Assembly (NCBI GenBank): GCA_032718865.1
Contig: JALUTQ010000038.1
Location: 1,240,001 to 1,304,000 of the forward strand
Source of the DNA: Tilletia caries
Lineage: Eukaryota; Basidiomycota; Exobasidiomycetes; Tilletiales; Tilletiaceae
Direction: 5' to 3'
Length of the DNA stretch: 64,000 nt
This document shows positions 55,152-64,000 of this stretch, one piece after another (positions within the stretch are counted from its first letter, which is position 1; the number at the start of each line of letters is the position of its first letter). Under the pieces are notes generated by a model, which searched no databases, had not been told where the DNA came from, and worked only from the letters and a program-made list of their open reading frames with translations. The translations under genes were made by a program, and so were the position numbers.

Positions 55152-57689
55152 TCAGCGATCCGTCTCCGCCGCCAAGCGCCGCACAAACCCTTCCCACTTA
55201 CGAACAACACTGCGCACGAGCTCAATCGCATCGCCATCCTCGCTCCTAGGGCGGATCTGCCGACCACGGCGAGGGATCATGAAGATCTCCCGATGTCGTG
55301 CTCCACAATCTTCGCACGGACCTTCATCCAGCCGTCGTCCAAAGTCGAGCAGCTCGAGGTGGATGAGGCGCTCCCATTTGTGGGAGCCGTATATGCCGTC
55401 GCACCACACCTCAGCCGCGCCTCCGAGCATGCCTTGAGCCGGCAGGGCGGAGGGTACGGTACGGCCGTTCCTGTCGTTCCTGTTGTTGTTGTTGTGCCTT
55501 CCTGCTGTCTGAGGCGAGGGCTCGAACCCTACCAAGACGAGTCCAGCGCCACGTCGTCGACACCTGCCCCTCCACTCGCCCATCCTGCGGAAGACGTTGC
55601 TCGTACGGCCCACTTTGAGACTGGTTTTAACACACAATGGAATTGTCAGCATCGACCGGAAAGAAGGGCATAGAATTGTAGGAGATACTCACCACACCTC
55701 CGTCTCTGTCGAGAAATCCCGCAGCTCGTACATGTACATGTACCCTCTACTAGTTCCGACTATCATTCTGCTGCCGTCCTCCGCTGAGCTACGCCTGTCA
55801 TGACCACCCGCATCAGCGACAGACAGCGGCGTACTCATCACACTGCGCAAGCTCGCCTGCGTTTGCACACCCAGCTCTCGACCGTCTGGAGCACAGAGGT
55901 ATTCCGCAAAGGACACGTACGCGTCCACGTCCCCCCTCCGTGCCGCGGTAGAGTTGGATAGATGAGGTAGATAGAAGCCAGGTGACTTGTTGATCTCGGA
56001 GATGTGTTGGAAGCAGTACGAAGGCTCTATCAGGAGCGGTTCGACATCGTCATCCTCCGAAGAAGACCCAGCATCGGCGTTCTGCCTGAGATCTCGACTC
56101 GAGTGGCCGTTGGCGCGGACACCTGTGACAGGGTCATTGCCTGCGCTTCGCGATCGACGATGTCTTCGCTGCGCATGCGGAGGCGCAAGAAGATGTCTGG
56201 ATGAAGTTGGTTGTGTTACTCTCGCTCGGTCCAAGCGGGAAGAACGGTGTCCAACCCAGTCATCATCATCGTTCTCGTCTTCGCTGTCGAAGAGAATGAT
56301 GGGTCGACCACGACTTGCTCCCGTCTTCTTCCGTTGCACGCCCGGCACATTGGCAGGCGACGAGCCGGCAGACCTCGTCGGACGGGCCACAGCACCCTTT
56401 TTCGGAGTAGCAGTGGGTGTGCTTGACGATGCCTTGTCCTTCCCGCCCTTGCCCACTTTGCGTGTGCAACGTGTTCCGTCTCGCTTTATGCCCCAGCATT
56501 GTCCGGGTAGGGGAGGCGGAAGAGCATCACGGAGTCCCTTTCGACTTGGACTGGCATTTCCACCCGCAGTGGACACAAGTCCTTCCGATGCGCTCACCGA
56601 CGACTGAGGTCGTTCAGGTCGGGGTACTGGGCGTGACGTCGAAGCTGACGTCGAAGGGGACGCAATCTGTACTGGAGCTTGCTGAAAACGTATTGGTTGA
56701 CTGTATCCGACTTGAGTCGGGACAGGGTGAAACCTTCCAGGTGAAGTGGCCGACGAGAAATACGTGTTTTGTCCTACCCTTTCCGGGCGAGAAGGCGACA
56801 ATCTGGGCGGAAGATTTTGGGAAGGCGCTTCGACGCGCGCCGTGACCGGTTGATGCTGAGTCGACGGGTGTGGAGGCTGTCGCGGTGGTGTGAAGTATAC
56901 CGAAGGTGGCATATTCGCCCGGGTGTCTGAAAAGAGCACTGGGGGACTTGGCAATGGTTGTCGCTGCGCCAAGCCCATTGGTCCCAATGACGCGCGAGGA
57001 TCTGAATGCGGGACATACGGAAGCGGATAGCCAGGACGGGAAGGCTCTCGGAAAGAAGACATCGGAAGATTGCCGTTGACCGCAGTAGGGCCTGAAGGTA
57101 CAGGATGCGGTGCCGGGCGTTCCGCGATATTTTGGAGCGAAGAGAATGAAGATGCTGGTCGGTGGGCCACGTAGGGCAACTGGTTCTGTTGCTGATGGCG
57201 GTGTTGACTGGGTGTGCGGGCGAGAGGCAGGGCGGGCAGAGGCTTTATGGGAGACGGCGGAGACGGCAAGGGATATGCGGTGGCATTCAGTCGTCCGCCA
57301 GTGGCGCTTCCGTGTCCCAGTCGCGCCAGTCTGGCCGACAACTCGTCAGCGTCCGAAGCCGGGGTCGCATGACCTGCGCTGCCGGGCCGTACACCAACCG
57401 GGTGTCCCTGATCGAGGGCGAGGCGCGCAGAATGATGAGGCTGCTGTTGCTGCTGATGTTGCTGCTGGGTGTAGATGTGCTCGGACTGTGCCCTGGCGTG
57501 CGTGCGCAAGTAGGCCTGAGCGAGCGCCTGGACAGGACCGGGCCCTTCGTGGGGTCGGTGCGATGTCGGCGGCCACTGTGGTCGATTCGAGCTCATCCTG
57601 CGCTCACTGCTCACATCGTCTGCTGGCTGTCTGCTGCTGAGTGTGCGCACGAGGTCGGCATCGATGTCGACGTTGGAGGCAACGAACAT
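55152..57689 (-). CDS. T5orf172 (GIY-YIG-like) domain protein with zinc-type motif
   Basis: Exons 57689-55693 and 55620-55152 join through VCLKVGRTSN; about 821 residues. Most of the first 430 residues are Pro/Ser/Gln-rich. A Cys/His cluster CWGIKRDGTRC...SYCFQH is split by a Ser-rich insert. The C-terminal domain reads VCLKVGRTSNVFRRMGEW, RLIHLELLDFGRRL, CEDCGARHREIF and RKWEGFV, matching the T5orf172/DUF1766 family (GIY-YIG-like nuclease fold) seen in fungal Mug113-type proteins. Catalytic role unproven. The start at 57689 follows in-frame alternatives further upstream that would overlap the PNKP promoter. Confidence 0.75.
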
Positions 57690-57918
57690 CTCACTGACTG
57701 ACTGACTGATCAGGCGGTGGAACAACACAACATTGCCGCTCAATCGCCGAAACCAGAACGCGTCGCGTCGCGTCGGCGATTGCCCACGCGCTCCGACCTC
57801 GCGTCCAAGTGTTGTTCTTTTTTCCTGCACCCTTCCCTCCAACATCCTTCCTTCTTCACATCTGGCCATAGAAGTGAGCAAGCGCGTCAGGCTTCAGGAT
57901 CCATAAGATTCACTCCAA

Positions 57919-60124
57919 ATGGACGGCGAGTCATCGAAGTCGACTGTTCCTGCGCAAGAAGGAAGAAGACGAAAGGCGGCACCAGAGCCACCAAGTGTCA
58001 CAAATCAGAAACGACTCAGGCTCGACTCGTCCGCCTCATCCTCGACATCAGCAGATACCGGTCCAAGCATGAAGCGTGAGTCCCTAGGAAATCTGTTGCT
58101 TACGATCCGCACGAGGATTTCTGAATCGGAGCTTCTGCCCGCAGTCGCACCCATTTTCAATCGAGCCGCGACCGCCGCAACAGCTTCAGCCTCGTCTGCC
58201 CCTCAGCTCAGATGGCTCCCGCCCTTCGGACCTCAGTCTTCCTGCCATGTCGGAATTTATGGTAATCCGTTCCCTGCCTTGCCACTTGACTCCAAAAAGA
58301 AGCTCAAAGCGGCCATCTTTGACCTGGACGGCACCCTGGTCGTTCCGAAATCCGGAAAGACTCATCCGGAGCGCAAAGACGAGTACGACTTCAAGTTTAT
58401 CTGGTCCCATTCGCTCCGCCAGGTCCAGGATGAACATCGGATTCATGGACGACTTCTGATCATTGTCACCAATCAGGGCTACTTCAAGCCGGGCATGACG
58501 GCTCGCCAGGCCGATTTCAAGATGTGGCAGGCCAAGCAAAATAACATCGGCAAGGCGCTCGACATCCCTCACGTCGTGCTCGTCGCCACCGCCGAAGACC
58601 GTTTTCGGAAACCGGCGGTTGGTATGTGGGATGCATTCTGGTCCATCCTCCTCAACCAGCTGCACGACCAAAACCCTTCGTCCTCGTCGTCTCTCATCGA
58701 ATCCGGTCCGTCGACTGCCAAAGCAGTAAAAACGTCGGCGGCGGCAAAGCGAAAAGCCAAAATACCTGAGGGAGCGCTGCTTCCCCCTGTCCGACTCGTT
58801 GATATCGAGGAACAGTACTTCGATGCCGACGAGTCTTTCTATGTTGGCGATGCTGCCGGTCGGACTGGCGATCACAGCGACGTCGACCGCAAGTGGGCAA
58901 GCAACGTTGGCGTCAAGTTCTTTACTCCCGAGCAGTACTTCACGGATAAGAAGGTGAGTACGATTTTGCGCTCCATCTTTGGAACGTTTTCGGTGCGGAC
59001 TGTCGTCTGACTCGTCATGTATCTGCAGCAAGACCAACCCTTTCGACTCAGCGGGTGGGCGCCGAAAAGACCAGTTGACGAGCCAGTTCAATCTGCCAGT
59101 CTACCCCTTTTCTCTCCGACAAGTACGCCTTTGATCCCAGCCACACAGGAAGAACGGGATGACGACCTGATCCTTTTTGTCGGTCCGCCAGGTGCAGGAA
59201 GTGCGTACACGACTTCCTTCTTTTCCCACCGCGTCAACAAAACTGTATGCTGATCTACTTCCTTCCGTAGAGACGGAGTTTTACCAGCGCCATCTTCAGC
59301 CGTGGGGCTACGAGTGGGTCAACCAGGTCAGTACGGCAGATCATCGAGCCGCGAGCAGCAGGACGCTGAAAGCATCCTTTCTTTCCACTTTGCCGACGAC
59401 AGGACACACTGCATAACTTCGATGCTTGCAAACGCGCAGTCAAGAAACATCTCGAAGCGGGGAAAGGCTGCGTCGTTGGTGAGTCAGGCCATACTTCGTT
59501 CCCGTAGCTGGCCATTTGAGTGACATCCTCTCCCGTCTTCTCGACTCATCAGACAACACCAATCGCAACAAGAAGACAAGAGCTGCGTACATCGTGAGTT
59601 TGACGATGTGGACTAAAAGGGGTTTCTTCCCTCGCGTTCTGACCTTCGTATGCATTCATGTTTGAACGCCCAGGCCTTGGCGAAGGAGCTGAATAAGCAG
59701 GTTCGGTGCTTCTACTTCGACGTAGATCAGCAACGCGCCTTCCACAACAACGCATTCCGGGCGAACTCTGGTCTGGATGTGAGTAATGTCTCGGATCTAT
59801 GGACCGGGAATGCGTGTGCAACGGTCGGATCACTGATTCCACCGGCTTGATGAAATTCATGCAGAGCGGTCGCAGTATGATCCCTCCCTTTGCAATTCAG
59901 TCGTACTACAAGGAGAGAGAGATACCCACATTGGACGAAGGCTTCAGCGAGGAGCCGAAGACTCTTTCGTGGCAGTTTGTGTAAGTCGTCGATCGATGCT
60001 CTTTTGGACCTCGGTGTCTGTATCAGTTCATGTTACTCATTGACCTTGGTTTTCATTGTCAACGCCACTGTACAGCGAAACGGACAAGGAGAAGACGAGG
60101 AGGTATTATATGCACTACGCGTAG
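57919..60124 (+). CDS. Bifunctional polynucleotide phosphatase/kinase (PNKP)
   Basis: Nine exons: 57919-58075, 58145-58953, 59029-59200, 59271-59326, 59403-59478, 59553-59593, 59674-59778, 59865-59980 and 60076-60124; all phases close to a 526-residue protein. HAD phosphatase domain: AAIFDLDGTLVVPKSG (DxDGT), LLIIVTNQGYFKPGM, then ESFYVGDAAGRTGDHSDVDR. Kinase domain: the P-loop VGPPGAGKTEFY is completed across an intron, then AIDNTN-type DNTNRNKKTRAAYI and NNAFRANSG. It restores 5'-phosphate and 3'-OH ends at DNA breaks for ligation. The N-terminus is basic and Ser-rich and lacks an FHA domain. The first intron (69 bp) is a multiple of three without stops, so a 549-residue form is possible. 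Convergent with the aminotransferase gene, 119 bp apart. Confidence 0.93.
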
Positions 60125-60243
60125 CGCAGCTTGTGAGGCTCGCTCCTTTCGCCAAAAGAGGCCAGAACACCTCTCTCTATCTGACACTCGAAGGACAGTC
60201 CATCGCAATCGATTCGGGTGCTACTTGCGACGTATTGCACACG

Positions 60244-61826
60244 TTAATGGGGTACAGTATCTGCCCCAGTGAGCTTCCCTGCAACCGTCTCAACGATCTT
60301 TCGCGCCTCGTCCGTGGTGTTGTAGTGGGCCAGGCTGAAGCGGATCACGCCATCGTCGACTTGTAGACCAAGAGCTTTGATCATATCGTACGCATACATG
60401 TGTCCGCGCTGGGCGCCCATCTGCGAATGGAATGAAGAAACATGGTCAGTCAACTAGTCATGCAAATCCGGACATCTCTGTATAATGAAGAGTACCTTTG
60501 AATCGCCCAGAATGGAGTTGTAAGCGTCCGCAAGGCTAGTACGAACGACCAGGCTACCTATGGTGAATGCAATTATCGGTGTCTGCGTCTTTGTACCATC
60601 TACGACATCGCCCACAATCTGAATGGCGTCTTTCAATTCGGGCTTTCGAAGGATGTGCAGACAGACGGCCAGCATCGCATCTTCGTGGCTTGCGATCCAA
60701 TCGTAGGCAGCGTCGATAACCTGTGAGAGAGCCTTGGAGCCCGGCGCATCGCCCTGCAACTCAACCCACTTGACCTCCGGTGCTTCGGCCAGGGTGGAAG
60801 CTGAGATCTTGGACGACGTCAACGCACTTCCGAGCGCGACGAGGTATTCGACGACAGCAGTGACGGAGTAAATGAGCTCGTACTGCTGCGACGATGGTTG
60901 GAAGGGATACGTTCCGGGATAATGCTGGACGAAGTGGTGATTGAGCTTGGTGAGAAGCTGCTCCTGCGCACGGCGAGAGAGGTACATGGCGCCAATGTGC
61001 GGACCGAAGACCTTGTACCAGCTCCAGAACATGAAGTCGACGCCGAGATCTTTGGGCTTGGGTCGTCGATGAGGCGCATAGGCGACCGCGTCCACGCACG
61101 TCCAAGCCTTCCCGCCGCTTTTCTCCTTGATAATCTTGACCGCAGCGGGGATGTCGACGAGCTTGCCAAGGACATTCGAGCAGGCGGTGAAGCAGACCAG
61201 GCGCGTGCGTTCGTTCACGACGTCCGCCAGGTTTGCGGTGTGAAGCTCCTTGCCCAACGTGGGATTCGGTACTGATGGAGGCGAGATTTCTGAGGTCTTC
61301 CACTGCTTGATCACCAGTCCGTGCCGCGCAGCCAATCGCTTCCATGCTCCGCGGTTGGTCTCGTGGTCAGCCTCCGTGATGACAATCTCATCTCCCGCCA
61401 CCCAAAGGTGCTGTTGGATGATGCTCTCCTCGATCATGCGGGAGAGGTTTTCCACGAGTTGGGTGGCCGATGCTCCAAACATGACTTCGTCCGGGCTGAC
61501 GTCGTGGCCCAGGTAGAGTGCCGTGGCGGCGTAGCCAGCGTCGACTCGGGCTTTGGCTGCCTTTGCGAGCTGGTAGTCGGCCATCTGAACGTTGGTATCA
61601 ACCAGATACGACGAGATCTTGGCCACCACGGAGCCGAGGACTTGACTGCCACCCGCATTCTCGGAGAAGACTGTGTGGGTAAGAGAGAAAGACGTTTGAG
61701 GGCGGAAGCTCTTCCATGCTTCCAAGGCGGTTCGACCCAATGAAGATACTCACTGTAGTCGGGATTTTTGACGATGGCAGGAAACGCATTCCGCACAGCA
61801 TCGATAGGATCGACGGAAGCGCTCAT
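60244..61826 (-). CDS. Class V aminotransferase, cysteine desulfurase-like
   Basis: Exons 61826-61754, 61670-60496 and 60420-60244 give 474 residues in frame. Landmarks of fold-type I PLP enzymes of class V: FSENAGGSQVLG (N-terminal substrate loop), FGASATQLVENLSRM, ADHETNRGAWKRLA, CVDAVAYAPHRR (PLP-ring Asp) and FWSWYKVFGPHIGAMYLSRR with the presumed Schiff-base Lys, and a C-terminal small domain ending GVIRFSLAHYNTTDEARK. This pattern fits the 'cysteine desulfurase-like protein' subfamily, distinct from NifS/IscS; no active-site Cys loop is apparent, so desulfurase activity is uncertain. No obvious targeting sequence. Confidence 0.85.
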
Positions 61827-62949
61827 CTTGCTTGGGACTCCTTATTTCTGCGAGGGATTCAAGACAATGAGCAGAATAAAGAAAGAGTGAGCAATGCCAT
61901 GGTGAGGGGGACACACTGATCGCAACGCCGCGTTGCCACCCACCGAGCTGGGATTTCTTGCTGAGCTGACGCAGCGGGAGAGAGAAGATGGAAAGGACCG
62001 ATCTGATGTCAGTCTGGTACGGCGCCTTGAAAGATCTGCGATGTGGACGTGTGATCTGAATGGTTGCCTGTTGCTTGCGAGAAGGTGGAAGCGTGGAAGG
62101 ACGAAACGAGATTACCGAACCCATCGACCTATATACACAACAAGAACCTTTACCCCTGAGCGCCTGAGCCCGCAGAGAGGCCTGAACAGCCTCCTCCAGT
62201 TTACCTGCCTCTCTGAATTCCATCGCTTCCCGCGGCTGTAACAGTGTATCGAAGAGTCGAACAGAAGAAGTGGTCAACATCGGTGGCATGGAGAAGTTGC
62301 AGAGTTTCGACCGGATGGAGGTTGAAGTCAGTAGTCAGTGGTTTGGGAGGACCGCGACCGACTTCAAGATCCCGCATAGCGACCGCAGTGGCAACACCCA
62401 TGGCTGGGCTCAGAGAAATCAGGCGCGGTGGGTCCTACCTTCCTTTTGTGCGTACGCTGTGTTGTGGTGAGCTGATGCCGCCCCTGGCCATTGACAGACA
62501 GCGACTTCCACGCTTCCTCGCCACCCGCGTGGAGAAAGTTCGCAGCGGTCCTCGCAGCAACGAAGTGTGCACGTTCTTACGGCTTACCTCTTAGATTCTG
62601 CCAAGTTCCAGGTCCGGCTGATCAAATACATCACACAATAAGCTGTGATCATGAGCTAGTTGAACCACACATTATGTTGTTCATTGAAGGCAAGCTCCCT
62701 TCAACTGCGGTACCCTCACCCAGAAAAAGCCTCTTTTTCACCCAAACTCCCTCGCAGCCCCTCAGATATGCTCTCACAACCTCCCCCAGGCCTTCAGATC
62801 TCCTCTTTTAGTTGCACTTGCCGCCTCTCCCCGACCTCCATCACCATCGATAATTATTCGCGCAACACCGTGTCGACTGACTATCTCACGGGTGGTTCGG
62901 AGTCCAGACCTTTCGCTTGAGACCCTTCGCGCAAGTCGGCGATTCGGCG
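61827..62949. other. Divergent intergenic region, possible unresolved small gene
   Basis: Separates the aminotransferase and peroxidase starts. The minus strand around 62200-62600 has an open block (MGVATAVAMRDLEVGRG) preceded by a GTACGC...CTGAG intron-like stretch and an Arg/Ser-rich block (LLRGPLRTFSTRVARKR) that resembles a mitochondrial presequence. I could not close a full gene or name a family. Confidence 0.3.
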
Positions 62950-63609
62950 ATGTCCCGCATGTCTTCCACCTTCCCCGGTCGCGACATCCGCGGTCCCTGC
63001 CCCAGTCTCAACGTCCTCTCCGACCACGGCTACTTCAACCGCGACGGCAGTGTTAGCCTCACCCATGCCATCGAGGTCGTCTCTCAGCTGTCCGGTATAT
63101 CACCCGAGCTCGGTGCTGTCCTGCCCGCCTACGCCGTTGTTTTCACGGGCAACATCCTCGACGGCACTTGGTCGATCGGCGGTCGCGTCCAGTACGAGCT
63201 CCTCGGCTCGGTCAGCAACTTGCTCGCCGGTGAGCCAGAGGGCATCAACTCCCACACCGTCTTCAAGGGCGATGCTCCCGTCTCTCGTACCGACTACTAC
63301 ACCAACAACAGAAACGACTACACCTCGCAGCCCGCTTTCTTCAAGCAGCTCGTTGGCATTGCCGGTCCCCACAAAGGCGGTGAGGATGCCTACGCTCGCG
63401 AGGTCCTCGCCAGGCACCGCACTCTCCGCTTTAACCACTCCACATCGACCAACCTGTGAGTCTCTTGGTCCTCCGTTCTCGCACCATCTGCCTTGCATCT
63501 TCTGACCCTTCCATCATTCTCTCCATCTCTCTGCAGTTACTTCTTCCTCTCGGCCTTCGGTGGTCTCGTCGTCACCACCGCGGCCCACGACTTCATCGTC
63601 AACCCATGA
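62950..63609 (+). CDS. Heme-thiolate peroxidase (chloroperoxidase family), small type
   Basis: Exon 1 is 62950-63455 and exon 2 starts 63537; the frame reaches a stop at 63607-63609 (about 192 residues). The family motif is DIRGPCPSLNVLSDHGYFNR (PCP with the heme-ligand Cys, then N-x-L-x-x-HGY). The second conserved region, usually FEGDxSxTRxD with a catalytic Glu, reads VFKGDAPVSRTDYY, with Lys at the Glu position. LYFFLSAFGGLVVTTAAHDF follows the intron. No signal peptide, so intracellular unless an upstream exon exists. After the stop the neighbouring frame stays open to the window end (MSDNTDDATGHIRQYLDD...), suggesting a one-base loss in CCCATGAG or a further spliced exon. Confidence 0.75.
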
Positions 63610-64000
63610 GCGACAACACCGACGATGCAACCGGCCACATCCGCCAGTACCTCGACGACGCCAACCTGTTCCCCTTGTTCTCGTACCAGCGCCTTCCCCC
63701 GGCTCTGAGGTTCATACGCTCGCCTTCTCAGTATAAGACGAACACCTCCTTCCCTCGACGGCATCCTCCTTCCTCTTCAAGAACCGCGCTGAGGAACAAG
63801 GACAAGGACGGCCGCCAGCAGCGCAACCCCCACCAGCCAAATATGACCCAGACACTCACCGGCACCGTTGAGCTCCCACCGCCGGAAGAGCCCGCAACAT
63901 GGGAACACATCAAACACGTGGAAACCTCGACGACCTTTACCGCGACCCCGTTTGTGACCTCGCCTACCGCGCACGTCGCATGGTACCAACCCGTCAAGGC
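63610..64000 (+). other. Open reading frame continuing from the peroxidase gene to the window edge
   Basis: In the frame that starts with ATGAGCGACAAC (63606) there is no stop for about 390 bases to the right edge. It contains LFPLFSYQRLPPALRFIRSP and later PPPEEPATWEHIKHVETS. It could be the C-terminal part of the peroxidase gene or a separate downstream gene; it is truncated by the window. Confidence 0.4.

Overview
This window looks like nuclear DNA of a basidiomycete fungus. Genes are intron-poor to moderately split, with short GT-AG introns of about 50-100 bp. Proteins are rich in Ser, Gln and Pro low-complexity stretches. The gene set is eukaryotic housekeeping (SEC23, SEN34, PNKP, muskelin, an ICT1-type release factor) plus fungal secreted enzymes (GH45 endoglucanases, a GPI-type chitin deacetylase, a heme-thiolate peroxidase). 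I cannot fix genus or order from sequence alone. No rRNA, tRNA or CRISPR array was recognised.

The left half (1 to about 39.4 kb) is an accessory region built from duplications and nested mobile elements. A unit of about 2 kb occurs three times: A at 1-1735 and B at 3811-5668 plus 12414-12749 and 15258-15285 (both reading minus), and C at 20610-21521 plus 30704-31915 (plus strand, carrying an insertion). Each unit holds a small secreted-protein gene (signal peptide and promoter nearly invariant, last exon divergent); B and C also show a decayed piece of a PLC-X-domain gene downstream. B is split by a 6.7-kb element bounded by TA and terminal inverted repeats that contains a DIRS-type (reverse transcriptase plus tyrosine recombinase) retrotransposon, and again by a 2.5-kb element with an 8-bp target duplication and 44-bp perfect inverted repeats that carries HSP70-like gene fragments. 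C is split by a young Ty3/Gypsy chromovirus (401-bp LTRs, one mismatch), which was itself hit twice by hAT elements of 788 bp and 2283 bp, the second carrying two non-transposase genes. Unit A preserves the matching sequence without the 2.5-kb element. A decayed APC permease lies at 2.06-3.81 kb. Two host genes, a 4-TM protein and a Ser/Gln-rich protein, sit between B and C.

At 32.6-39.1 kb lie an intact-looking PLC-X gene (with two compensating frameshifts) and a tandem duplication of a GH45 endoglucanase gene. One GH45 copy is frameshifted; the other is open but has lost the presumed acid/base aspartate.

The right half (41.4-64 kb) is compact and ordinary: muskelin divergent from chitin deacetylase; SEN34 and the ICT1-like gene in tandem on the minus strand; the ICT1-like gene divergent from SEC23; a GIY-YIG/T5orf172 gene divergent from PNKP; PNKP convergent with a class V aminotransferase; and a peroxidase gene running towards the right edge. 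Exon coordinates were worked out by hand from splice consensus and frame continuity.
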